Below, piece after piece: positions 1 through 8,433 of a stretch of 64,000 nucleotides of DNA (positions are counted from its first letter, which is position 1; each line of letters starts with the position of its first letter). The position numbers and the translations under genes were made by a program. The notes under the pieces are model-generated. The model saw only the letters and a list, made by a program, of their open reading frames with translations. It had not been told where the DNA came from and searched no databases. Location of the stretch: the NCBI RefSeq assembly GCF_006337065.1, contig NZ_CP040872.1, positions 1,116,001-1,180,000 of the forward strand, given 5' to 3'. This DNA comes from Agromyces laixinhei (GTDB taxonomy: Bacteria; Actinomycetota; Actinomycetes; Actinomycetales; Microbacteriaceae).

Positions 1-296
1 GGCAGGTGCGCTGCGCAGCCGACGGCACCGCCGAGTACCGCGGCGACGGCGGCACCGATCAGTTCTCGTTCCAGGTGGCGACGGCCGATGGCGGTCGCGG
101 CTTCGGCTCGGTCACCGTTGTACCGGCCGGTGCGACCGAGCCCGGCGCCGGCACGGCGCCGATCGCGCCGCCGAAGCAGTCGAAGCAGGGCGTGCCCGTG
201 TTCGTCCCGCCCGCAGTGCCGGTCGAAGACGATGCGGCCGCCGACGGCGGGCTGCTCCGACCGCTGCTCTCGGTGTTCGATCGGGTCGGCGCCTGA
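1..296 (+). CDS. C-terminal fragment of a probable Ig-like-domain surface protein
   Basis: Only the last ~97 codons are in the window; the frame is open to the left edge and ends at TGA 294-296. The visible part begins with a beta-rich stretch (tyrosine, glycine, DQFSFQV, GFGSVTVV) that looks like the end of a bacterial Ig-like or cadherin-like repeat. A Pro/Ala linker and a short acidic/leucine tail follow; there is no membrane helix or LPXTG signal. It lies 47 bp upstream of eccC on the same strand. Long tandem Ig-like proteins beside eccC are familiar in actinobacterial T7SS loci, so an envelope component linked to secretion is plausible, but this is inferred from context. Confidence 0.6.
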   Translation, partial: QVRCAADGTAEYRGDGGTDQFSFQVATADGGRGFGSVTVVPAGATEPGAGTAPIAPPKQSKQGVPVFVPPAVPVEDDAAADGGLLRPLLSVFDRVGA

Positions 297-343
297 CGAG
301 TGATGAGTGAAGCACGAGTGACCGAAGGCGGAGGGCAGGACCG

Positions 344-3300
344 ATGAGCCTGAGACTGACGATCGATCCGGCGACCGGGAGCGGGGCCACGGGCTCGTGG
401 TCGCTCGACGTGGATGAGGCGACGACCGTCGGCGAGGTCGCCGAGGCGCTCGGCCTGCCCAGCGTCGCGCTCGACCCGCTCGCCGGTGAGACGGCATCGC
501 TCTCCGAGAGCACCCTGCTGTCCGGGGCATCCGTGCCGAATCGAGGCGACCAGTCGCTGCCGCTGGGCACGCTGCGCCTCGAGTTCGTCGGCGGCCCCTT
601 CGCGGGCGACGCCGTCGCCCTCGCCCGGGGCGCCGTCGTGACCGTCGGCCGCGATTCGGGCGCCTCGATCGTCGTCGCCGACGGCGCGCTGGCGCCGATG
701 CACGCGAGCCTCGCCCTCAGCGACGCGACGACCGGAGACGGACGCCCCGCGCGCCTGGTCGCGACCCTGACCCCGGCGCCCGGAGCGGATGTCTGGGTCA
801 ACGGAGAGCGTCTCGAGGACGCGCGCGAGATCGTTCCCGCCGATCTGCTGCAGCTCGGCAGCAGCGTGCTGCGACTCGGTGTCGCGCCGGCCGCCGATGC
901 CGACCTCACCCGTGATGCACTCGGCGATCGCGGATTCAACCGCCCGTCGCGCATCCGCCCCGCGATCGAGCAACCGACCATCCCACTGCCGGGAGATCGC
1001 CCCGAAGACCCCGATCAGTCGCCGCTGCCGTGGCTGTCGGCGATCATCCCCGTCGTGCTCGGCGTGACCATGGCGTTGGTGTTCGGCCGGGCGATCATGC
1101 TGCTGATGGCTGCGGCCAGCCCGATCATGGTCATCGGCTCCTTCCTCACCAACCGCAAGCTGGCGAAGAAGAAGGGCGTGAAGACCGAACGCCAGTGGAT
1201 CGAGGAGGTGCGCGTCGCAGAGGGGCGAATCGAAGACCTCGCCAAGGTGCAGCGGCTCGCGAACTGGTACCGGCTGCCCGACCCCGTCGTCATCGGCGAT
1301 ATCGCGACCAAGCCGATGTCGCGCCTCTGGGAGCGGCGCCGGGCCGACTCCGATGCCCTGTCGATGCGCGTCGGAGTGGCAGAGGTCTCCCTCGACGTGC
1401 GCTTCGAGGGTGGGGGCCGCGACCGAGGTGAGACCCGCCGCGTCGGCGTGTCCCCGTCACCGGTCGCAGCTGACCTGCGCAACGGGCCCCTCGGCATCGC
1501 CGGGTCGGCCGACGCCGTCCGCAGCGTCTCACGCTCGATCGTCGCGAGCTTCGCCACGCTGCGATCGCCCCGCGACTCCGAGATCGTCATCGTCTGCCCC
1601 GACGACGCGGCAGAGGACTGGGCGTGGACCCAGTGGCTGCCCCACGTCGAGAGCGGCCCGGCCGCCGCTGCGGTCGGCAACACCGATGACAGCCGGCGCG
1701 AGCGCGTGCGCGAGCTCGGCGTCGTGCTCGAGCAGCGGGTGCGCGCTTCAGGCCAGCGCGGCGCCCCGCCGTCCAACGACATCCTCGTCATCGTCGACGG
1801 TGCCCGTGAATATCGCATGCTGCCGGGCATGGTGCCGTTGCTCGAGCACGGTGCGAACCACGGCATCCACGTCGTCGCCCTCGACAGCGAGCGTGCGCGG
1901 CTGCCGGAAGAGGCCAAGAGCGTGGTCGTGGTCGACGACCACGACCTGGCCATGGCGCGCGTCGAGACCGGCTCCGAGTACTACCCGATGGTGCTGCTCG
2001 ACGGACTGTCGGTGACGCGTTGCGAGCAGATCGCGCGCAGCCTGTGCTCCCTGCGACACGTCAGCGGCGTCGGAGACGACGCCATGCTGCCGAGCAGCGT
2101 GCGCTACGTCGAGCTGATGAAGATCGACCTCGACGACCCCGAACCGATCGTGCGTCGCTGGTCGACCCACCCCCGGAACACCTTCGTCGTGGTCGGCGCG
2201 ACCGGTGACGGCGAGTTCGCGATCGACATCTCGCGCGACGGCCCGCACGCACTCGTGGCGGGCACCACGGGTTCGGGCAAGTCGGAGTTCCTCCAGGCCC
2301 TCGTCGTCAGCCTCGCGATGGCGAACCGGCCCGACGCGCTGAACTTCGTGCTCGTCGACTACAAGGGCGGTTCTGCGTTCGCCGACTGCGAGCGGCTGCC
2401 GCACACCGTCGGCATGGTGACCAACCTCGACGCTCGCGAGACCGAACGTGCGCTCGCCTCGCTCGACGCCGAACTGAAGCGCCGCGAGAAGGTGCTGCGC
2501 GACATGAACGCGAAGGACGTCGACTCGGCGTGGGCGAAGGACGCCGACACGGCCGCCCGTCGCGGACTCGCGCGACTGATGATCGTCATCGACGAGTTCG
2601 CCGAACTCAAGACCGAGCTGCCCGAGTTCATCGACGGACTCGTGCGTATCGCCCGGGTCGGTCGCTCGCTCGGCGTGAACCTCGTGCTCGCCACCCAGCG
2701 TCCTGCCGGTGTCGTCACCCCCGAGATGCAGTCGAACATCAACCTGCGTGTCGCCCTGCGAGTCACCGACCGCACCGACTCCTCCGACATCCTCGGTTCG
2801 GGCGAGGCGGCGATGATCAGCCCATCGACCCCGGGTCGGGGCTTCGTGCGCACGGGGCCCGCCTCGGCGCCCGTTCCCTTCCAGACGGCCCGGGTGGCGG
2901 GCATCCGGCCCGGAGTGCAGCGGCAGGTGAAAGTGCTGCCGCGCAAGGCGCCGCTCGAGTGGGCGGATCTCGGCTACCCGGTGCGCTATCCGAAGGCGGT
3001 GTCGACCCAGCAGCAGAACGCCGACCACGACGACACCGATCTGCGGGCGCTCGTGAACCTCGTGGCAGACGCGACCCAGCAGCTCGGCGTACCGAAGAAT
3101 CCGTCGCCGTGGCTCATGCCGCTGCCGACCGTGCTCCCGCTCGAGAAGTTCCAGGACCAGCGTGTGCCCGAACACCACATCGCGCTCGGCCTCGAAGACG
3201 TGCCGGGTGAGCAATCCCAGCGCAGCCTCACCTGGGGCGTCGCGGAGGGTTCGCACCTGCTCTTCCTCGGTGGCGCCCTGTCCGGCCGCACGACGGCGCT

Positions 3301-4675
3301 GCGCACGATGCTGGCGCAGCTCGTGCAGGAGTTCTCGCCGGCCGACCTGCACATGTACATCATCGACTTCGGCAACGGTGCACTGCTGCCGCTCGTCGAT
3401 GCCCCGCACACCGGTGCGGTCGTCACCCAGCTCGACTCCGATCGCCTGCCGCGTCTCGTGCAACGCCTGCTCGAAGAGCTGAGCCGTCGGCAGTCGGTGC
3501 TCTCGGCTGCCGGGGTCGGGCACATCTCAGAGCAGCGCGCCCAGTCGGCCCCCGAAGCGCGACTGCCGTACGCGATCGTCGCGGTCGACGGCTGGGAGCG
3601 CATGCTCTCGACGATGAACCCCGACCAGCTCGTCACCTTCCGTGACCAGTTCATGCGCATCCTCCGCGAGGGCCCGGCCGTGGGTGTGCGCGTGATCATC
3701 ACCGGCGACCGCGGCATCACCGGCGACAAGATCATCTCGTTCATCGACGAGCAGTACGTGCTGCCGCTGCGCGACATCGCCGACTATCGCACGGCCGGCA
3801 TCCTCGCGCGGGAGGTCCCGCTGAACCTCGGGCCGGGGCGCGTGCTGTTCGGAGCGAATGCCGCCGAAGCCCAGCTCGCCGTGCTCGTGCACGACACCAG
3901 CGGCGAGGCGCAGGCGACCGCTCTGCGCCGCATCGTCGAGCAGGTGCGCGACCACTTCGACCAGTTCCCGCAGCTCGCAGCGCTGCCGTCGCCGTTCCGC
4001 GTGGATCCGCTGCCGAGCCACTTCGCGCTGACCGCAGCCTACGAGCTGCCGCTCGGTGAGTCCGGGCCCGATGACGGCCCGGTCGTCGCAGTCGGCGGTG
4101 ACCTGCTGTCTCGATTCACTCTCGACTGGCCGGCCGAAGGCGGGTTCGTCGTCACCGGGCCGCGCAAGTCCGGTCGCTCGTCGGCGCTCGCGGCGATCGT
4201 GCACCAGCTGGCCTGGCGCAAGGCTCCGGTCGTCGTGGTCTCGGGTCGGGAGTCGATCCTCACCGAGGTGGCCACCACCCATGGAATCCACGTCATCCGG
4301 GGAGGCGACATCGGACCGGCAGAGCTCGAGCCGATCCTCGATGCCGCCGGAGAGTTCGTCACCGTCGTCGTCGACGACGCCGAGCAGCTCAAGAATGCAC
4401 CCATCGAGCATGCGCTCACGGGTGCGAAGCATCGAGCGGTGTTCATCGTGGCCGCCGATTCCGAGTCGCTGTCGACGTTGTTCGGCGGTCCGGTCGTCGA
4501 GGCGAAGCGCGCCAGGCGTGCCCTCGTCCTGCGGCCGGAGTCGACGATCATGGGCACGCAGGCAGTCGGTTCACCGATTCCGAAGTTCATGCTCGGTCGG
4601 GCCACGCCCGGTTCCGCCGTGCTCACGACGCCGAGCGGCTGGCTGCCGGTGCGGGTGCCGGACATCCGGCAATGA
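344..4675 (+). CDS. eccC: T7SS FtsK/SpoIIIE-type ATPase EccC/EssC
   Basis: Motor ATPase of a type VII secretion system, which recognises WXG100 substrates and drives their export through the membrane channel. The 1443-residue chain has an N-terminal region of about 75 residues, an FHA-like domain around residues 78-150 (VGRD...MHASL), two membrane helices near 225-268, then three ATPase modules. The first has an intact Walker A (GTTGSGKSE, ~640) and Walker B (LMIVIDEFAEL, ~745). The second (GGALSGRT, ~975) and third (GPRKSGRS, ~1270) have degenerate P-loops, as is usual for EccC. An N-terminal FHA is more typical of the firmicute EssC form than of mycobacterial EccCa/Cb. ATG 344 follows GGAGGGCAGGA. 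The other core genes (eccB, eccD, mycP) are not in this window and may lie to the left. Confidence 0.93.
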   Translation: MSLRLTIDPATGSGATGSWSLDVDEATTVGEVAEALGLPSVALDPLAGETASLSESTLLSGASVPNRGDQSLPLGTLRLEFVGGPFAGDAVALARGAVVTVGRDSGASIVVADGALAPMHASLALSDATTGDGRPARLVATLTPAPGADVWVNGERLEDAREIVPADLLQLGSSVLRLGVAPAADADLTRDALGDRGFNRPSRIRPAIEQPTIPLPGDRPEDPDQSPLPWLSAIIPVVLGVTMALVFGRAIMLLMAAASPIMVIGSFLTNRKLAKKKGVKTERQWIEEVRVAEGRIEDLAKVQRLANWYRLPDPVVIGDIATKPMSRLWERRRADSDALSMRVGVAEVSLDVRFEGGGRDRGETRRVGVSPSPVAADLRNGPLGIAGSADAVRSVSRSIVASFATLRSPRDSEIVIVCPDDAAEDWAWTQWLPHVESGPAAAAVGNTDDSRRERVRELGVVLEQRVRASGQRGAPPSNDILVIVDGAREYRMLPGMVPLLEHGANHGIHVVALDSERARLPEEAKSVVVVDDHDLAMARVETGSEYYPMVLLDGLSVTRCEQIARSLCSLRHVSGVGDDAMLPSSVRYVELMKIDLDDPEPIVRRWSTHPRNTFVVVGATGDGEFAIDISRDGPHALVAGTTGSGKSEFLQALVVSLAMANRPDALNFVLVDYKGGSAFADCERLPHTVGMVTNLDARETERALASLDAELKRREKVLRDMNAKDVDSAWAKDADTAARRGLARLMIVIDEFAELKTELPEFIDGLVRIARVGRSLGVNLVLATQRPAGVVTPEMQSNINLRVALRVTDRTDSSDILGSGEAAMISPSTPGRGFVRTGPASAPVPFQTARVAGIRPGVQRQVKVLPRKAPLEWADLGYPVRYPKAVSTQQQNADHDDTDLRALVNLVADATQQLGVPKNPSPWLMPLPTVLPLEKFQDQRVPEHHIALGLEDVPGEQSQRSLTWGVAEGSHLLFLGGALSGRTTALRTMLAQLVQEFSPADLHMYIIDFGNGALLPLVDAPHTGAVVTQLDSDRLPRLVQRLLEELSRRQSVLSAAGVGHISEQRAQSAPEARLPYAIVAVDGWERMLSTMNPDQLVTFRDQFMRILREGPAVGVRVIITGDRGITGDKIISFIDEQYVLPLRDIADYRTAGILAREVPLNLGPGRVLFGANAAEAQLAVLVHDTSGEAQATALRRIVEQVRDHFDQFPQLAALPSPFRVDPLPSHFALTAAYELPLGESGPDDGPVVAVGGDLLSRFTLDWPAEGGFVVTGPRKSGRSSALAAIVHQLAWRKAPVVVVSGRESILTEVATTHGIHVIRGGDIGPAELEPILDAAGEFVTVVVDDAEQLKNAPIEHALTGAKHRAVFIVAADSESLSTLFGGPVVEAKRARRALVLRPESTIMGTQAVGSPIPKFMLGRATPGSAVLTTPSGWLPVRVPDIRQ

Positions 4676-4692
4676 CGGATGCCTCGCGCACG

Positions 4693-4698
4693 TAGACT
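4693..4698 (+). promoter_or_regulatory. Candidate -10 element for the zinc-ribbon/FHA gene
   Basis: TAGACT lies about 60 bp before the start of the next gene, in the 82-bp gap after eccC. No convincing -35 is visible. Confidence 0.3.
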
Positions 4699-4757
4699 GA
4701 GCCGGGCGACACCGGGAGTGACCGGGTGCTGCGCCCGTCGAGAAGGGGATGATCCGA

Positions 4758-5363
4758 GTGGCTTCTGCCCGTTGCGTGTACTGTGACGCCACGTTGCAGC
4801 CGAACAGCATGTACTGCATCTCGTGCGGTCAGCTGATACCGCAGCACTCGACGCCCCCTGTGCCTGCTCAATTCCAGGTCGAGAAGCCGGCGCCGGCGCC
4901 GCGCGCCGACACCCCGAAGCCGTCTCCGGCGGCCCCGCTCGAGCCGGTTCCGCTCCCTCGCTCGCTGCCCTGGCAGCAGCCGGGCGCGCGCATCGAGCCG
5001 CCCGCTGCAGTGCCCGCCGCGGTTGCGCCGATCGAACGCGTCGAGCTGCTCTTCTCGACCGGTCAGCGCGTCGTCGTCGAAGGGTCCGCGGTCATCGGCC
5101 GCAAGCCCGCCGACACTGCCCTCGCCATGGGCGCCCGAGCCGTCGAGGTCGTCGACGACACGCGTTCGGTCTCGCGGGTGCACCTCTTCCTCGATGTGCA
5201 GGGCGGGCAGATCACCGTGGGCGACGCCGGATCGGCGAACGGCTCACGGGTCGAGCGCGCAGGTGCGGTGCTCCCGCTCGAAAGTGCGGGCACCCGTATC
5301 ACGCTCGAGATCACCGACACGATCTGGCTCGGCGACCTGAGCTTCGTGCTGCGCGCGGCCTGA
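4758..5363 (+). CDS. Zinc-ribbon + FHA-domain protein of the T7SS locus
   Basis: A 201-residue protein. The N-terminus has a double CxxC zinc ribbon (CVYCDA...YCISCG), followed by a Pro/Ala-rich linker to about residue 95. The C-terminal FHA domain has its phosphothreonine-binding signature (GRKPAD, SRVHLF, GSANGS). FHA domains bind phosphothreonine peptides, so this is probably a cytoplasmic adaptor responding to Ser/Thr kinases, possibly paired with the FHA part of EccC. An ATG at 4749 is in frame, but AAGGGG at 4743-4748 would overlap it. The same ribosome-binding site is correctly spaced for GTG 4758, so I chose GTG. Its exact role is unknown. Confidence 0.75.
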   Translation: MASARCVYCDATLQPNSMYCISCGQLIPQHSTPPVPAQFQVEKPAPAPRADTPKPSPAAPLEPVPLPRSLPWQQPGARIEPPAAVPAAVAPIERVELLFSTGQRVVVEGSAVIGRKPADTALAMGARAVEVVDDTRSVSRVHLFLDVQGGQITVGDAGSANGSRVERAGAVLPLESAGTRITLEITDTIWLGDLSFVLRAA

Positions 5364-5380
5364 CGCGATCGCGCGCGGGC

Positions 5381-6019
5381 TCAGTCGCTGAAGAGACCGG
5401 AGACGAAGCCGTTCACGATCGTCTGGCTGGCGCGGGCACCGTAGTGGTCGACGTTGAGACGGCTGATCGCCTCGTACGCCGGCCCGTCGAGCATGGCGAG
5501 GGGCAATGCCTGCCAGTCGCGCCCGAGTCGGCCGGCGACACCGGCGTAGGCGACCCGATCCGCCTTGGCGAGCCAGACGCCGAAGACGACGTCTCCCTTG
5601 TTCGTGACCGGCAGCGGCAGGTACGTCCGAGGGTCGCCGCTGGCCAGCCGGGCGAGCACGGCTGAGGCCTCGTGCGAGGGCAGCGCGAGGTAGGAGCTCG
5701 CCTGCTGCTTCAACACCGTTCCGGTGGCGACGCGCTCCCAGCGGTACGACCAGGCGAGCAGCCAGACGAGTCCGCCCAGGGCGGCGCCGGCGCTGAGCAG
5801 CACAGCTCCCGGGGCGACGGCGTCGCGCAGGCCGCCGCGACGGCCGCGGTAGGTGCTCGACAGTTCGACGAGGGCGTCGTACATGACGATGCTGATGACC
5901 AACGCCACCAGCCCGAGCACGAGCATCACGAGCGCGGCGACCATCTGGCTGCGCGAGCGCACGCGGCGTACCTCGGCCGGGCTCGCGCGCAGTGGTTGTT
6001 CCTGAGGTTCGGCGGTCAC
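5381..6019 (-). CDS. Two-helix membrane protein in T7SS locus, function unknown
   Basis: A 212-residue protein with a charged N-terminus, two membrane helices (about residues 26-47 and 69-91) and a cytoplasmic C-terminal domain of ~120 residues that I do not recognise. Start GTG 6019 overlaps the upstream TGA as GTGA (complement of 6016-6019) and has GAAGGGG five bases before it. This makes it translationally coupled to the preceding gene and rules out the longer 229-residue reading. The two genes form a small operon convergent with the FHA gene and divergent from the WXG100 operon. A membrane accessory of secretion is a reasonable guess from position only. Confidence 0.7.
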   Translation of the reverse strand: MTAEPQEQPLRASPAEVRRVRSRSQMVAALVMLVLGLVALVISIVMYDALVELSSTYRGRRGGLRDAVAPGAVLLSAGAALGGLVWLLAWSYRWERVATGTVLKQQASSYLALPSHEASAVLARLASGDPRTYLPLPVTNKGDVVFGVWLAKADRVAYAGVAGRLGRDWQALPLAMLDGPAYEAISRLNVDHYGARASQTIVNGFVSGLFSD

Positions 6020-6741
6020 TGGGTCCCCTTCTGAACGGGCCACTTGTGATCGATCATCGGCCCCTTCCATTCGAAGTAGTCGAAAATGCGGTCGAAGATG
6101 CGAGCCGGGATGTCTCGACGCTCCGCCTCGCGGATGACGAACTGCGCCGCCTGGTGCGCGCTTGCGTCATCGAGCACTGCATCGAGCAGAAGAGGCACCA
6201 GACCGCGTCGCCGACCGTCGAACTCGTCGAACACGGTGACACGTTCACCGCCGGGCGCCTGCGCGAACGCGTCGCGCAGCGACGGGGCGTCGCGTACCCC
6301 GAGCTCGCACAGCAGGGTGGCGCTGCCGGCGCGCACAGCGGTGCTCGCGAAGAAGCCGATGACCGGCAGCCGTCGCAAGGTGCCGGTGCGACGACGGTCG
6401 TCGAGCACCCCGACGAAGACGATCTCCGACCAGGGGATGAGCGGGGCCCCCGCGAGCTGCACTCCGTCGGGCCCGACGGCGATCGCGATGCCGTCGTCGG
6501 CGATCAGCAGCCCGAGTGCGCGTCGGCGTCGGTGTGCGAGGACCGCGGACACGAGGCCGGCGACCATGGCGAACGCGGCGATGACCACCGTGAACCAACC
6601 GAAGCCCCGCATGATCGCGACGACGACGAGGGCGGCGAAGACAGCCCCGATGGCGAGGCCGGTCACGAAGAGGCGCCGATTCAGCCGCTCGGCGGTGTCG
6701 ACCTTCATTCGGTCGACGTGCGCCCGGTAGACCCCCTGCAC
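6016..6741 (-). CDS. Membrane protein in T7SS locus, function unknown
   Basis: A 241-residue protein with two closely spaced membrane helices (about 24-46 and 47-70). The soluble domain of ~170 residues contains a PH-like pattern (IPWSEIVFVGVLDD) and an amphipathic C-terminal helix. The start is GTG 6741, preceded by GGAGG at five bases' spacing. It is the first gene of a two-gene operon with the next membrane protein (4-nt overlap) and is transcribed divergently from the WXG100 genes. The similar layout of the two proteins (two helices, then a cytoplasmic domain) suggests they work together. No family could be assigned. Confidence 0.68.
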   Translation of the reverse strand: MQGVYRAHVDRMKVDTAERLNRRLFVTGLAIGAVFAALVVVAIMRGFGWFTVVIAAFAMVAGLVSAVLAHRRRRALGLLIADDGIAIAVGPDGVQLAGAPLIPWSEIVFVGVLDDRRRTGTLRRLPVIGFFASTAVRAGSATLLCELGVRDAPSLRDAFAQAPGGERVTVFDEFDGRRRGLVPLLLDAVLDDASAHQAAQFVIREAERRDIPARIFDRIFDYFEWKGPMIDHKWPVQKGTQ

Positions 6742-6859
6742 TGCATCCTCCGTGTCTCGCCACGGACGAGGCGTACCGCGCGCGCCGTCAGCCTACCCGG
6801 CCTCGAGCCTGTCGCCCATTCGGGGGCGGATGGCCGCAGCCAGTTGACGGGAACCACTA

Positions 6860-6903
6860 GGGGAGTACTCCCCATCGGCATTTCCGGTGCTTGCAGGTAA
6901 CGT
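6860..6903 (+). promoter_or_regulatory. Palindromic operator and -10 of the WXG100 operon
   Basis: A perfect 14-bp palindrome, GGGGAGTACTCCCC, lies at 6860-6873. Its centre is 31-32 bp upstream of a -10-like TAACGT at 6898-6903, the position expected for an activator site near -42. The same motif with the same spacing lies before the Tdi1-like gene at 16196. The 238-bp divergent gap holds nothing else I can name. Confidence 0.5.
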
Positions 6904-6979
6904 GTTCGAGGCACAGACAATTCGGAGCGCATGCTCCGGCTCGATGCCCACCGAGGCATCCAACTCAACGGAGGAAATC

Positions 6980-7273
6980 ATGGCGGAGATCCGCGTCACA
7001 TCCGACTCTCTCGCCGGTGTCGCCGGCCAGCTCTCGAGCGGCTCGCAGTCGATCGAGTCGCAGCTGTCGAACCTGAAGTCGCTGGTCGAGGGGCTCATCT
7101 CGGGCGACTGGGGCGGCACCGCGTCGCAGAGCTTCAACGAGCTGTACTCGCAGTGGGACCAGGCCGGCCTGCAGCTGAAGGAGTCGCTCCAGGGCATCAG
7201 CGACCTGCTCAACCAGGCTGCGCTGTCGTACGAAGACAGCGAGAACGCGATCGCCGGCACGTTCAACGGCTGA
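6980..7273 (+). CDS. WXG100-family T7SS secreted protein (EsxA-like)
   Basis: A 97-residue protein of the size and helical hairpin pattern of ESAT-6-like proteins. The WXG turn is present as DWGGTAS at about residue 44. The C-terminal T7SS export motif YxxxD/E is present as YEDSE near residue 86. Start ATG 6980 has a strong GGAGG at five to six bases; longer in-frame readings lack a ribosome-binding site. It is the first gene of the effector operon, presumably exported as a dimer, alone or with another small partner, by the EccC machine encoded just upstream. Confidence 0.92.
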   Translation: MAEIRVTSDSLAGVAGQLSSGSQSIESQLSNLKSLVEGLISGDWGGTASQSFNELYSQWDQAGLQLKESLQGISDLLNQAALSYEDSENAIAGTFNG

Positions 7274-7340
7274 CGCACGCATCCAGGGTGCCGGCGTGCG
7301 GCGACGCACGCCGGCATCGGTTCACGGCTAGGGGTCTGAG

Positions 7341-8000
7341 ATGGTCTTCTTCAAAGTACGCGCCTCATCGCTGAGCGAGGTCGCAGCGCTCATCGGCAAC
7401 GTCATCGTGACGTTCGACGCGAACCTCGCGTCAGCCGACAGCGTCGTCAGCCGCATGGCCGGTACGACATGGGTCGGTGATGACGCAGAGAAGTTCGGTG
7501 AGGACTGGGCCACATTCGTGACCCTGGCATCGCAGGTCCGGCTCGCCCTCACTGGTCTGCAGCAGGGTCTGATCGCCGCAGACGGCAGCTACACCCGCAC
7601 CGAGACGGGCATCGGCACCGGCTTCCGCCAGCGTCAGCAGGGCCTCGTCAGCGTGCGAAGCGCCTCGGGCAACCTCAGCGCCCGTGTGGCGACGGGCGAG
7701 GGCAAGGCGGAGGACATGGCCGAGTACTTCGGTCGCGACTACGCCGGCGACGACGAGGTCGAGCAGTTCGGCGGCGGCGCGCTCGGCCCACGCAAGACGA
7801 GTGGTCAGGCCACCGGGGGCGGTTCCGGCGACACCGACGGCGATGGCGACGACGACTCGATCGGCACGGGCGTCTTCCGCGTCGGTGCCGACGGCGAGCC
7901 CGATGCGAACGCGTACATCGAGGTCGACATCGACATGCCCGACTTCGGCCCGGTGGCCGAGGCGTTCCAACAGGTCAAGGGAGGCGGCGGGAATGGCTGA
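7341..8000 (+). CDS. WXG-like T7SS protein with acidic C-terminal tail
   Basis: A 219-residue protein. Residues 1-110 form a WXG100-like helical hairpin with the turn TTWVGDDAEKF around residue 43. A YTRTE sequence near residue 84 fits YxxxD/E. The remaining half is Gly/Asp-rich and ends in a short amphipathic helix. It could be a secreted chaperone or adaptor for the large toxin, as LXG and WXG effectors commonly need small helical partners encoded just upstream. Its stop overlaps the next start by 8 bp, so the two are translated together. Confidence 0.75.
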   Translation: MVFFKVRASSLSEVAALIGNVIVTFDANLASADSVVSRMAGTTWVGDDAEKFGEDWATFVTLASQVRLALTGLQQGLIAADGSYTRTETGIGTGFRQRQQGLVSVRSASGNLSARVATGEGKAEDMAEYFGRDYAGDDEVEQFGGGALGPRKTSGQATGGGSGDTDGDGDDDSIGTGVFRVGADGEPDANAYIEVDIDMPDFGPVAEAFQQVKGGGGNG

Positions 8001-8304
8001 GCAGCAGGCCGACACCACCGAGCTCAGTGAGCTCTTGCAGACGATGAACGAACTCATCGGCTATACCTCTGCACTCAAGCAAGGAGCGAGCGGGTTCGCC
8101 TACATGCTCCCCACCGAGTGGCAGGGTCCTGCGATGCAGGCGTTTCTCGGCACCTTCAACGCGTGGACGGTCGGCGCTTCGGCTCTCGAGGTGACTGCGC
8201 TGGCGCTCAAGAACCAGGCGCAGGCCTCGTCCGACGCGTATTCCGGCACCATCGAGAAGCTCGACTCCTCGTGGGCGTCGATCCAATCGAACTTCGAGGC
8301 ATAG
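7993..8304 (+). CDS. WXG100-like small protein, probable toxin partner
   Basis: A 103-residue all-helical protein with a WQG turn (TEWQGPAMQ, about residue 41), matching WXG100 length and pattern. ATG 7993 overlaps the end of the previous gene by 8 bp, implying coupled translation. GGAGGCGGCGG just upstream supplies the ribosome-binding site. It sits immediately before the giant toxin gene and probably forms a targeting complex with the toxin's N-terminal WXG-like region. I infer this from the order seen in other T7SS effector operons. Confidence 0.82.
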   Translation: MAEQQADTTELSELLQTMNELIGYTSALKQGASGFAYMLPTEWQGPAMQAFLGTFNAWTVGASALEVTALALKNQAQASSDAYSGTIEKLDSSWASIQSNFEA

Positions 8305-8433
8305 CGTGATCGCCCGTGAACTCGATGACCTCCTCCTGCAGAAGCCGGGGTGGAACCGCGGCACCCCGATCTGAGTCGTGACCGCCGGTCAGACCCTTCT
8401 CGTTTCAGAACCGATACTCCGATAGGACTCCTG

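Noticed and set aside
1748..3523. 591-residue minus-strand ORF inside eccC
   Set aside because: Antisense to the conserved ATPase domains; His/Arg/Glu-rich composition typical of GC-rich shadow frames.
8306..8374. 22-codon ORF (GTG start) between the WXG100 gene and the toxin
   Set aside because: No ribosome-binding site, no second copy, and no codon signal beyond background GC; kept out of the features.
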